Source of the DNA: Papaver somniferum
Taxonomy: Eukaryota > Streptophyta > Magnoliopsida > Ranunculales > Papaveraceae
Direction: 5' to 3'
Assembly (NCBI RefSeq): GCF_003573695.1
Contig: NC_039362.1
Span: 174,229,690 to 174,293,689, forward strand
Length of the DNA stretch: 64,000 nucleotides
In this document: positions 47,595-58,625 of the stretch, piece by piece
Numbering within the stretch: the first letter of the stretch is position 1
Layout: each line of letters begins with the position of its first letter
Made by a program: the position numbers and the translations under genes
Notes under the pieces: model-generated
Seen by the model: the letters and a program-made list of their open reading frames with translations, nothing else
Database searches by the model: none
What the model was told of the DNA's origin: nothing

Positions 47595-47996
47595 ATGGCA
47601 GCTAATAGTGCTAAATTTACTCTAGATGAAGATCTCTCTCTTTGCAGAAACTACAAACTATATTATCCAAAGAGGGGTGAAGAACGAAGAATGAATGGTA
47701 TTATGAGTCAAAGTTATTGGGGAAAAATTCATGAGCAATTATGCTCCGACACAGGAAACCCTCATAACTGTGATCATATAGCTTTGTTACTTCGATTTGA
47801 TAAGATTAAAGAGAGAGTTATGGAATTTATGGCTTTGTTTCGGATTGTAAGGAGGTATCGACTTAGGGGTGAAACAGGTGAGGAAATTCTTTTAACAACA
47901 AAAAATGAATGGCGAAGATGGAAGACAAAGAATTTCAAATATGAAAATCATTTCCGCATCCTTGTGAACTTTTTCGTAACGCGTTTCAGATATTAA
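47595..47996 (+). CDS. Small SANT/Myb-like DNA-binding protein of the transposon
   Basis: 133 residues, intronless. Starts MAANSAKFTLDEDLSLC, a typical opening of the SANT/trihelix-like domain seen in plant transposon accessory proteins and in 'glutathione S-transferase T3-like' annotated proteins. Continues with MSQSYWGKIHEQLCSD and a basic second half (IVRRYRLRGETGEEILLTTK, EWRRWKTKNFKYE). Start at 47595 is preferred over an upstream in-frame codon at 47523 because the domain begins right after it. It probably recognises element DNA or partners the transposase. The ending FFVTRFRY is short, so the C-terminus may be truncated. Function is inferred from family resemblance only. Confidence 0.6.
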   Translation: MAANSAKFTLDEDLSLCRNYKLYYPKRGEERRMNGIMSQSYWGKIHEQLCSDTGNPHNCDHIALLLRFDKIKERVMEFMALFRIVRRYRLRGETGEEILLTTKNEWRRWKTKNFKYENHFRILVNFFVTRFRY

Positions 47997-48502
47997 ATGT
48001 TATGCAATTTTAGATTTAGTATCACCCACAACTTTTGTTTGTTATTTTGGTGTTGTATTTTAATTAATTATTGAACTTTTAAGTACCCGAATTAGTGAAA
48101 ATGCTCTGTCCATAAGAAGTTCGGTTTGTTCGTTATTCTGCGGGATCAACCGACCTGCTAGTTCAGTAGTATATATCACTGTAAACCAAGAGTGACTTTT
48201 TGTATAAAAGCAAATTATGCAAACAAACTATAATACACCCAAATTCCAAAAAACACAATCTTTAATTCTTATGATGATGTTCAAAGCATACATATTCTAG
48301 CTAAGGGTACATTTAATCATCCCCAAGGGAAATTGAACCTTCGTATATAATTTTGTCCGATTCCTCCAAAGCTTTCCACATCTCCATGTTATGTTCATAC
48401 ATAATGCACCAACCCAACATTGTGTCCGGGTTAAATCCATTCCAATAAGAGCATCCGCATATGATAGGCTTGGGAATGTGTGTAAAATAAGAGAAGCCTA
48501 CA

Positions 48503-51500
48503 TGGTTATACCGCAAGTGCACGGTGTCGGTTGTAGCTTGTGCAAATACGGGTCGAATCCACAGGGACTAGGGTGTGAGTTGAAGTTTCCTAAGCTAATT
48601 CTATGAGCAGTGAACTAATGAAGCAAAGAGTGACAGTGGCAAATGACAGTTACAATGGCAATGAGCCAAAGGCAGTGAAGTATAGAATTGAGAAGCAAAC
48701 AGTGAAGCAAGAATTTGGAAACAAATGTAAACAAAATACCAAGGTCTTTGAATCCACCTCTAACTCACACTGATTATTCATCACTGACAGTAACTTTGTT
48801 TTTCTATAACCACTAGCAAGAGGGATGTCAATCCTCTATATAGCAAGGGTCATTTTGATATGAAATCTCCTATCACAACTAAGGTACTCCTCCTAAGCGT
48901 TAACTGTCTAGCTAAAGCACAATTAATCAAAAGAACAATATATAAAATTAAGCATGAGTTGCAGTTCAGCAACACTAGATGATTCTAACTACAATGGATG
49001 CCTGACATCCAATGTGAAAGGCTAGTGTTGAAGCCCTAAGATGGAGTTTCACTATGAGCATTTAAACACATCATGGCAACTGACAAGAGCATGAATAAAA
49101 AATGTTAAGCTAGGGTTTCATCTAAATGGTAGGTTTCTAAAAGACCTACAAACTAATACCGCAAGTGCACGGCGTCGATGTAGTATGTGTGTGCAAATAC
49201 GGGTCATTCCACAGGGACTAGGGTGTGTGTTGAAATCTTCCTAAGCTAAAGTTATCTAAACAAGTAACTAAGTGGCAGTGAGATAGTGAACCAAGGAATA
49301 ACTGTGAAACAATGGCATTGAGCCAAAGGCAGTGAACTAGTGTAGTGAATAAAAGAAGATGAAAGTAAACAGTTTTGGGAACACTACTAGGGTTTTTGAA
49401 TCCACCACCTAATCTTAGCTAAGTAATTCAGTTACGGTGATGTTCTTGTCCCTTGTAATGGATGTTGGACAAGATACAAGTCTGCCATTTATCCAGGGTG
49501 ATCTGAAGATGGATAAATAATCACAATTAAAGTGTTTATCCTAAGCATTAATTGTCTGATTAAAGCACAACTAATCAAATAATAAATCTATTCATTTAAG
49601 CTTGAATTGCAGCACAGCAACATAGAAGTATTCCAACTACCTAGGTTGCATATAACAAACAAGGTGAAAGTAATATGTTGTAGTACAAAGATTAAATCTA
49701 CCCTTAAGCAATTAAGCACAGCAAGAACACTTCCATGAACATGAATCAAATTAGCAGAAGATTAAGGGTTTCATCTCCACCCCAGCAAACCAAATTAGAA
49801 CATGCTGAACATAATTAACATTTGAAATTGAAATTAACTGAATTAAGAACTATAATTGAAATTCACAGAACATGGATAATTGAGGAACTGGCTAGTCCAG
49901 TCCTCTTGGTGGTGCTCTGGCTAATCCAGGCATACCTTCTACAACACCCACACATCCCTATTTATAGTTTACATGAGTTTCCCCCAAATACCTAATTTCA
50001 CAGAATTTAGGGTTTCAAAAAAAGTTGAAATTAAACTTTACCTAAACACTGATAGCAATTTCGTCGACCCATGCTTCTTATTCGTCTTCTCCTGCTCTTC
50101 CCATGCTCCTGTGATGTGAGATGTAGTGTGAATCATCCATACTCAATTCCTACTCCACTGTCTTCGACCTAATCTTTCACAGCGCTAGAGAACAACGGAT
50201 TAGGTTGATAAAAGTGGAGATAGGGATGATTGTGATGATGGGTTCTCGGATTTGTTAGAGAAAGTGGTTGGGAAAAGGTGGTGGTGATGATGGCGGACAT
50301 GGGTTCTGCAGATGGAGAGGGGAAGAAGGTGGAGTCGATGGTTTTGGGAGAAGGGTGTGTTTGGTTCGATTAGGTGAAGGTGGGTTTGGTGTTGTAGTGT
50401 TAGGCGGGTGTAGCAAATGTTGATGAACAACGAGGATAAGCGTTGGATTGTCACTTCTGAAATGGATCTAACGGAAAGATGGAAGCAGGCTTGGAGCGAC
50501 CGTTGGATGTATGATACATCAAAACTGACGGCTTAGATTGGAGTTAGGTACTATGATGTTTGACAGGAACTTCAGAGTTTGATGCACGATGATGAGGCGA
50601 CCGTAGGATGATGTGATGGATCCTATCTGACGGTTCTCATGGAAATGGGTATGGATATTGGAAATGGATTTGGGTAAGGGTTTTGGGCCTTGGGTATGCC
50701 AAGCCCATATCTTCTTTAAGAATAATTCTTCCTCTTCAAGCCCACTTCTAGTTTATCCGGCTCTTGCAAACATCATTCTTTGCTGCCTTCCTGCGGGAGT
50801 CTTGACCGTTTCTTTGCTCTTTTCGCTCAACAATTCATCCAAGCTTTATTTAGTACCTAAAAATACAAAATTAATCAATAAAAATATTTATTCTTGAAAA
50901 CAATGAAAATAAAGAATATGGGATAAAATGTAGAATTAATGCACAAAAGATGAGTTAAATGCCAAGAAAAATATATAGAAATATGCACTTTTTAGCACTC
51001 ATCAAATACCCCCAAACCTGAATTTTACTTGTCCTCAAGTAAAACAAAACTAAGGAAATCCTAACTATACCACTGTCGCTGGTCTCTCGAATGCATTTAG
51101 CATATGCACTAAGCCTTTTAAACCACTAAATGTCCCTAGTGGACGAGTGAAGTCTCGTGAAGGTTTGCTTAGAACGTACCTACAAAGTTCTAGGACAAAA
51201 TATAAGCTCATATTCCATCAAATGTGACATGTGCAAGACAGTTTAAGCTCACAGCAAAATGGAGATGTCAATCTAGCTATCAAAGGCACAATCCTAGCAC
51301 TGATAACAAATAAAGACATGTGATAAGAGTGTAAAGTGTATCTACACATGTGTAAAGAAAGATCGGATGTTATGACTACTAATCACCAAGAGATAGTTTC
51401 TCAGGCTAAGAACCGAGGTCGAAATCTAGCTAGCTGTCCGGACTTTACGAGAATTGTGAATGAGTTGGAGGTATTTCACAATTACTCGCGTTGTACATCA

Positions 51501-52771
51501 ATGGCATACACCCGCCTTGCTTATTACAATGAAACAACAAAATGACTCTTTACATGACTCTTATTTACATTGACTACTCTCTTTTATTTTTGGAACAAGA
51601 GAGGATGGAATTAATGCACAAAAGATGGCTTGTCCAGTCCTCTTGGGTGAAGCTCTGGCTAGCCCAGGCATGAGTTCTAATCCTCCTACACATCCCCTAT
51701 TTATAGTTTACAGGAATTTCCCCCAAATACCTAATTTCACAGAATTTCAAAAAAGTTGAAATTAAACTTTACCTAAACACTGATAACAATCAAATTCGTC
51801 GACCCATGCTTCTTATTCGTCTTCTCCTGCTCTTCCCATGCCCTAATTGCAACTCTATTCCGACCTAATTTATCAATTTCACCTCTAGGGTTCCTGACAT
51901 GGGTGAGGCGTGAAATTGAGAAATTAGAAGGACATAGAGTTGGTGAAAGTGGTAATAATGATGGGGGTAGTGATGGGTTAGTGATTTGAGAGATCGTGAA
52001 GGGTTGGTGGTGGTGGCAGCGACGGGGCAGTGGAGTTGGTGGCGCTGGACATGGAGTTGCAGAAGAGAAGAAGGGGGAAGAAGAAAGAGAAGGTCGATGG
52101 GATTAGGCGTTAGGGTAGTGTTTGGTTGATGGGTATAGGTATTAGGTATTTGGGTGTTGAGCGGATGCATCAAGTCTCGAAGATTCACAAAGCTGAGCCG
52201 TGGGATGCGGAAATGATAGATCGATCTAACAGCTACAAGTGAAGAGGCTGGTATCGACCGTCAGATGCTTGATACAACGAAACTGACGTCTCAAGATGGA
52301 GTTAGGTGCTGTAGTGTTAGACAGGATCTTCAAACTTTGATGTACTGGCGATGCTGCGACCATAGGAAGCTGAGATGATCCAATCTGACGGCTAGAAAGG
52401 GAAACGGGTATGGATATAGGAAATGGATTTGGGTGAGGGTTTTGGGCCTTGGGTATGCCAAGCCCATATCTTCTTTAAGAACAATTCTTCCTCTTCAAGC
52501 CCAGTTCTAGCCTTCTGGTCTTGCGCACAACATTCTTCGCGGCTTCCTTGTGTGATTCCTCTTGGATTCCACCACTTTTCTGCTCTTTTCCGCTCCGCAA
52601 TTCATCCAAACTTTATTTGGTACCTAAAAATGCAAAATTAATTAATAAAAATATTTATTCTTGAAAACAATGAAAATACAGAATATGGGTTAAAATGGAG
52701 AATTAGAGCACAAAAGATGAGTTAATTGCCAAGAAAAATATATATAAATATGCACTTTTTAGCACTCATCA
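48503..52771 (-). mobile_element. Non-autonomous LTR retroelement nested in the OTU domain
   Basis: Plus-strand ends TGGTTATACCGCAAGTGCAC ... TTTTTAGCACTCATCA give TG...CA. A long direct repeat (about 49905-51004 and 51625-52771) marks the LTRs; shared landmarks are TCGTCGACCCATGCTTCTTA, GGGCCTTGGGTATGCCAAGC and GCACTTTTTAGCACTCATCA. Next to the left copy the minus strand reads GGACAAGTAAAATTCAGGTT then TGGGGGTATT, a typical polypurine tract, so the element is minus-oriented and the left LTR is the 3' one. The right LTR is truncated. The interior (51005-51600) has no coding domain. The motif TACCGCAAGTGCACGG occurs twice (48508 and 49159), so the left LTR itself carries an internal duplication. 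No matching target duplication was found. Confidence 0.8.
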
Positions 52772-55599
52772 GCATATCGTAGGCAATGGACAATTGTCTT
52801 CTAACCGAAGGCCTATAAAATGGTTGTGGTTAACGAGGGCAATCACCACTCTCCTACGTCTAAGTTTCTCGACACATATGGTTGTTTTGGGAGTGTATGT
52901 GAAACTAGCACCTTTTGAGAAATAGTGAACCACGCAATTGAATGCGTCGGCGATTAAGTACCCGCATATCGGCATGGCCATCCAATGATCACTTGTGATT
53001 GGATGGCCCCGTGGAGACGCATTTGAAACCTAACAAATTGAATATTGAGACTAGCATCACCATCGCACAATATTGTCTTGTAAAATTCCGGTTTCTCCTT
53101 TAGCTTCATCAACATCCTTTGACGGACATAAGTGATTTGATTATCATCATATAGTTTGGCACCTTGAGTGAAAGGCCCTATTTGTTGTACGACTACATGG
53201 AAACCGCAATTACCATCCGAAGGGACGTCATGGGTGGATATGACATAATCTCTAATGTAAGGAGGTAGCTCTTCCAAGTACCTTTTATCATCAAGAGGTG
53301 GTGTATCAATTGGAGCCTTTAGATTCACGTCTCGTTGACTTGGTTGGCTCGGTTCTGACGGAGTAGGTTGAGAGTGTAACTTCGGTACTTTTTTCTTCAT
53401 ATCCCGTTCACTTGACTCGCCTTTTTCAATAATTTTCCTTCCCCTTTTCTTAGAATCTTCTTGGTACTTCGCCGCGGTATACTCATGCACCGAAGGATCT
53501 CTAGTAAAAGGAGTAATTTCACTTTTCCTTTTAGCCAACACCATTGCGTATTCTCTAACTTGTTTTTTTGTTTCTTTGGTTTTTGGCCTACCTTTGCCCT
53601 TGCCTTTATCCGGTTCTTGCACATTCTCCGAAGTATGCGGAAAAAAGATTGGCCGCATGTCATCCCAAAAGATTTGCCTTTCGAGTTTGTTCATGTTCCG
53701 GTACATTTCGATAACCGCTCTTCCCATTTTATTGTCACCAAACTCTTCACCTACATCGCCCTTTGGAGGAGGGAAAAAACTTAATTGTTGCCAATGTGGA
53801 TCAATATCGCTTAAAGGGATTATGCCATGATCATACTTAGCTATCATGTGGCGACAAGGGAGTCCCATAGACTTCATCATGTTGCAAACACACACCTCGT
53901 CCGGCTTGGTTCATATGTCAATCAAATTCACCTCAACCATTAACCTCTTGATGCAAGCATGTGAAAAATTATAGTGGAGTCCCTTAAACAACCGAAGGTC
54001 CGCCATTTTCTTGATGTTACCATATTTGTCTACAATCTTTGTGTACTTCATGATGCGGATTTTTTGGAACTTCTCTTTAATTCTCTCAATATCGCGTTTG
54101 GTGTAACTCTCCATTGCGTTAAACACAACCACAAAATTATCGACACATCCAAAGAGATTTTTCTTCAACCGGTGGTGAGCCGATTCTACCAAACTTGTCG
54201 CTTGATTCCCGAAGTGTTTATAGTTGTTGGTAAAAGCATAAACGAAGCGCTCTTTGTGCGGTTCCAACCATTGCTCCACCACATACGTTATTATATCCTC
54301 CGGATATTCGGGGCTAGACCAATGTTCTCTAAATTCAGCAAGATTTAGATAATACTCTTCTTCGGTGAGAGACCAAGTCAATGCGTCCCATTCCCCGGAG
54401 AAGGCAACCCATTTAGCGTGATTTATAACGTATTGTTTATCGAATTCTTCTTTTGCATCCGCTTGTTCATCTTCCGGTAGCTTACTAATCTCTTCCAATC
54501 CTTTCCTCTTAGGTGGACAAAGTTGAGGCTTGCACCTATTCATCACATTGCACCATATATGAAATGTACAAAGCATATTATGTGCTAATGGGAAGACTTT
54601 CTCTATTGCGTTCTTCAATGCTACGTCATTGTCCGTCACGATAACCCCAGGGATCTCATCATCTCGGTAGATAGCCTTCACTTGTTGTAGCGCCCAAGTG
54701 TAACTTGGTTCTTGCTCGTCCTTTAGAAAACAAAAAGCAACGGTAAACGGTGACTTCGTCGACGTACGACCAACAATGTTCAACAATGTCATCTCGTATT
54801 TGTTTGTCTTGTAAGTGCAATCCATTATAAGAACTTCATGGATTGATTGAGCCAATTGAACACTCTTCGGATGGGCAATGAAGAGATGAGTTATTTCTTC
54901 TTCCGGACCTACCTTCTTTTGAACCGCGTAGCCTTTCTCTTGAGACAAAAAAAATAATTGTTGCATTACTTTTCTATCCTTCCATTCATTCCTTTTAATC
55001 ATCTCAATTGCATTGTAAATGGTGTACAAAGATGATACGTTACCCGGGTTATCTTGCTTTAATAAGTGAAGCATTGTGGAAGGTGGAATACACAATTTCC
55101 TATACTCGGCTATTTTTTCCATTTCTCGAGGAGTGAGCCTTGCGGCCATTGCATGCCCTTCAATATCATCCGGACGAGGGTGGTTATGACGACCTACCAC
55201 CTTATCCATAGCTAGAAACCATTTCGTCGATAATTTTCTCTTGCTAAATACTAGCTTGAACGAACATTTTATTTTCTTTGAGCACGTTGTGTTCTTCCTC
55301 GTCGTCTTTCCTTTATACTCATAACCCTTCCTCTTGTGACTAACATCGGGATCTCCACTTCTCTCACAAACCATTTCAAAACGAGTGTTGCTTTCTTTTC
55401 CATTCAAAACCAAGACGCAATTGACTCTCTTGGCATGTTCTCTAGCCCAATTCTTCGCATCAATAGGTAAGTTAAATACCAACTCATTCGCATAGTGAGT
55501 AGATGTATCTTCGAACAACATACCAATCGGAGAAGGTTGATCATGCATTGGTATAGGTTGGGATTCCATCTACAAGAAATGTAACAACATCAATGCAAT

Positions 55600-56180
55600 C
55601 ACAAATAAGTTCGGTCACATAATAATTTTATCGGGAAAACCGAACTCATTGTTCGGTTGGTTAAGCAAGTTGCAAAGCAACCGAACAAATAAAAGGAACA
55701 GAGTTCGGTAACATGTGAATTTTATCGCAACAATCGAACTAATAAAAGGAACAGAGTTCGGTTACTTTGTATTTTATGTAGATAACCGAACTAGACACTG
55801 GAACTTCATATTTTTTTTTGTTTGTTAAGTTCGATTGGTTATGCTGTTAGGTTCAAGTTTGCGAAACAACCGAACTTACTAAACATAGTTCGGTTAGATA
55901 GTTGGTACATGCAGTTTGCGAACAAACCGAACTATATACACTTAGTTAAACTTTATTTTTACGTAAAGTTCGGTTAGTTGCGAACCAACTGAACATAACA
56001 CTGCAGCTCAGAACTTCCATTAATATGGAGTTCGGTAACCTGCGTGTTTGGATAAAGTAAACGAACTACATCTTCAAATGAGTTCGGTTACTTATTCATC
56101 TCACAAGGCAACCGAACTACACCTTTAGAACAGTTCGGTTACATGTTCTTCATATAATGTAGCCGAACTGTGCAAAATCC
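55600..56180. repeat. AGTTCGGTT/AACCGAACT array in transposase intron 1
   Basis: At least a dozen exact or near copies in both orientations, for example GAGTTCGGTTACTTTG...AGATAACCGAACTAG, AGTTCGGTTAGATAG...AACAAACCGAACTAT and GAGTTCGGTTACTTATTC...GGCAACCGAACTAC. They form imperfect hairpins with loops of about 15-30 bases. Same word as in the PMD intron and the spacer at 47073-47369. Confidence 0.92.
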
Positions 56181-56735
56181 AGTTCAAAAATTTATATTTT
56201 TGGGGAAGTTTTTACCAATTTAACATACATTATCTAAGTTTGGTGCATACCTGTTCACCCAAATACTCTTCCTCCGGTTGTGGTTGATAAAATCCATCAT
56301 TTTCATCTTGAGTTTCATTTTGGGGAAGAATACAATCACCATCTAAGAAATAAGCCAAATCCGGATCATTTTGAAGATTAACAAATATTCTAGGAGAGGA
56401 TGGAGATGAAGAATCAGATGAGTTTTCATCACTTGAATACTCAAAGGGGGTCAATTGGATTTTTTTATTTATTTTCCATGTTTTTCTCCTTCATCTTCTC
56501 TAACTCTACTCTCACAATAATTCTACTCAACTAATAATAAACCCATCTTTTAATTTAATCTCACTAATTGTTTTTAACTAAATCATTTCACTAATCATAA
56601 CCTAAAATTAATTAAGAGGATAAATTAGGTATTAAATAAATAACTAGATATGGGGTGACCTAGAATTACTTCTAATGTCTTTATCCAAAATAAAATCATG
56701 TTCCCCAACAAAACCATGGTCCCAAAAAATCGTTC

Positions 56736-56743
56736 TTAAGCAT
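56736..56743. repeat. Target-site duplication of the composite MULE, right
   Basis: TTAAGCAT, identical to 42722-42729. Confidence 0.85.
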
Positions 56744-56879
56744 TGACAACTTAATGGACTTGGAGTTCGAATTTATGAATCAATCCCTTTAGACATCTCC
56801 ATAAACAATAGGGAGGCTGTTCTTTCTTAGTTTATTAGTATAATCAAGTGATTGTCGTCTGTTAGTCTTTTGATCAATA

Positions 56880-57838
56880 AATTTTTTTCTTTTTTCCGAA
56901 AAGAAAAGGTTGTATTAAGAAAAAGACAGGCAGAGCCTGAAGAATCAGAGGTTACAAGAGACAGACACAATAAACTACATATCAAAACTATTTCCCAGTT
57001 GTGTAAAACTGAGTTTGCATCCACAAACTTGAACACATCTCTGTCGCAATTCCAAAGAACTAACGTCTGTATAACCATAATGATAATCTCCTCTACTGAA
57101 CGAAGCCTAGACCCAAACACCCTGCTGTTCCTAGCACTCCAAATATTCCAAACTGTGGCGTAGTGAGTTAATGGCCATATAGTTTTACATCTTCCTTTCA
57201 ATACGTTCCAGTCCCAAGCAATAAAGAGTTGCAGAATTGACGATGGCACGGGCCATGCAATATGAAAGGCTTTAAAAAAGAAGTCCCAAACCTGAAACAC
57301 GAAACTGCAATGTAGCAGCAGATGTTCGGATGTCTCTCGTTCCCTATTACAGAAAACACACATTTCCGACTCCAGTTCAACTCCACGCCGTCGAAGTATT
57401 GTCCTACTAGGAAGAGAATTGTTAAAAGCTGTCCAAAGCAAAAAACTTACTTTTTTTGGAATTCCCTTCAGCCACAAAGGATGATTATAGTTGCATTCTT
57501 CCACAGTAACTTCCATTGCATCGTAACAATATTTAGGGAAAAAATTCTCCACGAACTGCACATCATCATCATCGTCTACTAAAGTAGGAACAGGACCTAA
57601 ATCTCTACGAAGGAGATCCCACTCCATTTGCTCATTCTGATTCAAATTTGCTTTGAAGTCACCTTGCCAACTTCCGTCTCTAATCATCTCTGAGATAGTT
57701 GCTTGTTTGTGTTTACAGGATTTGAAAAAGACAGGGAACATGTCTTTGATACAACCCCTATCAGTCCAATGATCAAACCAAAATCTGATGTTCTTACCGT
57801 TGTAGTTGCAGGATTTCCTACAACACACCCCTTATGAA
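56880..57838 (-). mobile_element. LINE fragment with zf-RVT domain
   Basis: The minus strand encodes the region after the reverse transcriptase of a plant non-LTR element: NGKNIRFWFDHWTDRG, HPLWLKGIPKKVSFLLWTAF, a zinc-binding CVFCNRERETSEHLLLHC and FQVWDFFFKAF (frame 57828-56827). It is truncated at 57838, where the gypsy-related sequence begins. The 3' side ends in an A/G-rich tail near 56880-56900 (minus strand). The RNase H part is missing. Confidence 0.88.
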
Positions 57839-58467
57839 TTTACACTAATATTTGTCTAAACTTCAAGAACAATTATCAAATCTTTATTAGCTTTTTTATG
57901 AACTTTACAAGAATGATGATAACACAAGAAAACAGAAACTATTCTAGACTCTCTCTCTTCTATTTGCTTTCTTACCCCCTCCAAAAGATCTGTCCTCTCT
58001 CAAGTCTGCTTGGTCCTTTATATAGGGCATTACATAGTGGGTGACAGCTAAGATAACCTTTATTTTCGAATCTGACCCGCGTTATTCTCGCAGGCTTACA
58101 AGAGTTTTCTTCGCACATACTCTTTAATTTCGCAAGATCTTCACACTTTCCTCGTGGTTAAGGTGATGTCACCTGTTACGTCATTCTTCAAATAATCTGC
58201 GATGACCTTCGCAAACATTTGTTGGTTAAAACTTCGCTGGGATACTGTTATTGCGAGATTCTGCTCCTACATTTTTCTTCTTCTCATGTCTTTTCTGCGA
58301 AGAAGAAAATGGTACGAGAACCTCAACTTCACAATGCCGCAACTATTCATCTTTCCTTATTTTTCTTCCCCGACAACCTTCCGTGAATTAAGCGTGGACG
58401 TCTACACGTGTTTATTATCCCTCTTGTTTACCGGCACGTTCAATTTCAACCAGTCACCTCTTTTTGT

Positions 58468-58476
58468 CTATTTAAG
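58468..58476 (+). promoter_or_regulatory. Candidate TATA box for the antisense gene
   Basis: CTATTTAAG, followed about 30 bases later by a pyrimidine-rich likely start region (TCTCTTCTTTTACTTCGTC) and about 150 bases later by the ATG at 58626. Motif and spacing only. Confidence 0.35.
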
Positions 58477-58625
58477 AAGAACACTAGTGGAAAAATAATT
58501 CTCTTCTTTTACTTCGTCTTCATCTCCAATCTATCTGCAAATCTTCATTCTCTGCAATTTTCTTCATCTTCTGCAATTTTCTTCATCTTCGATTTTTACT
58601 ATTTTATCTACCTGCTACTGCTTTC

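Larger units (their letters stand above)
48313..56454 (-). pseudogene. MURA-type transposase with SWIM finger and C-terminal OTU-like protease domain; interrupted by an LTR element
   Basis: Exon 1: 56454-56251 (acidic/Ser-rich, MTPFEYSSDENSSDSS... ending LGEQ, donor GTATGC). Intron 56250-55570 is an AGTTCGGTT array. Exon 2 starts at 55569 after TTGTAG. Domains: FAR1-type N-terminal DNA-binding region with WAREHAKRVNCVLV and RHNHPRP; MULE transposase core with LIMDCTYKTNKYEM and VIVTDNDVALKNAI (two catalytic Asp) and CTFHIWCNV; SWIM finger CVCNMMKSMGLPCRH; Lys/Arg-rich linker; OTU-like domain with VPSDGNCGFHVVV (catalytic Cys) and, in another frame, VNHNHFIGL (catalytic His). Damage: an in-frame TGA at 53911-53913 just before the SWIM finger; a frameshift near 52954-52985; insertion of a 4.3-kb LTR element (48503-52771). 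The last coding part, 48502-48313 (...ICGCSYWNGFNPD...GSISLGDD), follows the insertion. Catalytic motifs are otherwise conserved. Confidence 0.88.
42730..56735. mobile_element. Composite MULE-like transposon, 14.0 kb, carrying PMD, SANT and transposase-OTU genes
   Basis: Terminal inverted repeats: left GAACGATTTTTTGGGGACCA then TGGTTTTTTTGGGG; right, read inverted, GAACGATTTTTTGGGACCAT then GGTTTTGTTGGGG. Similarity continues weakly for about 75 bp. The 8-bp direct duplication TTAAGCAT flanks it at 42722-42729 and 56736-56743. Contents: plus-strand PMD gene (43064-46652), plus-strand SANT-like gene (47595-47996), minus-strand MURA/SWIM/OTU gene (56454 down to 48313), and a later LTR element nested at 48503-52771 (about 9.7 kb without it). 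Superfamily is assigned from the transposase; MULEs usually give 9-11 bp duplications, so 8 bp is slightly atypical. The end of a sibling copy is at 1-59. Confidence 0.9.

Noticed and set aside
50200..50454. Minus-strand frames in the nested LTR element (also 51865-52188)
   Set aside because: His/Pro/Leu-rich translations of LTR sequence, present in both LTR copies with different frames; not genes.
53461..53830. Plus-strand frames over the transposase gene
   Set aside because: Antisense shadows of the SWIM/linker coding region.
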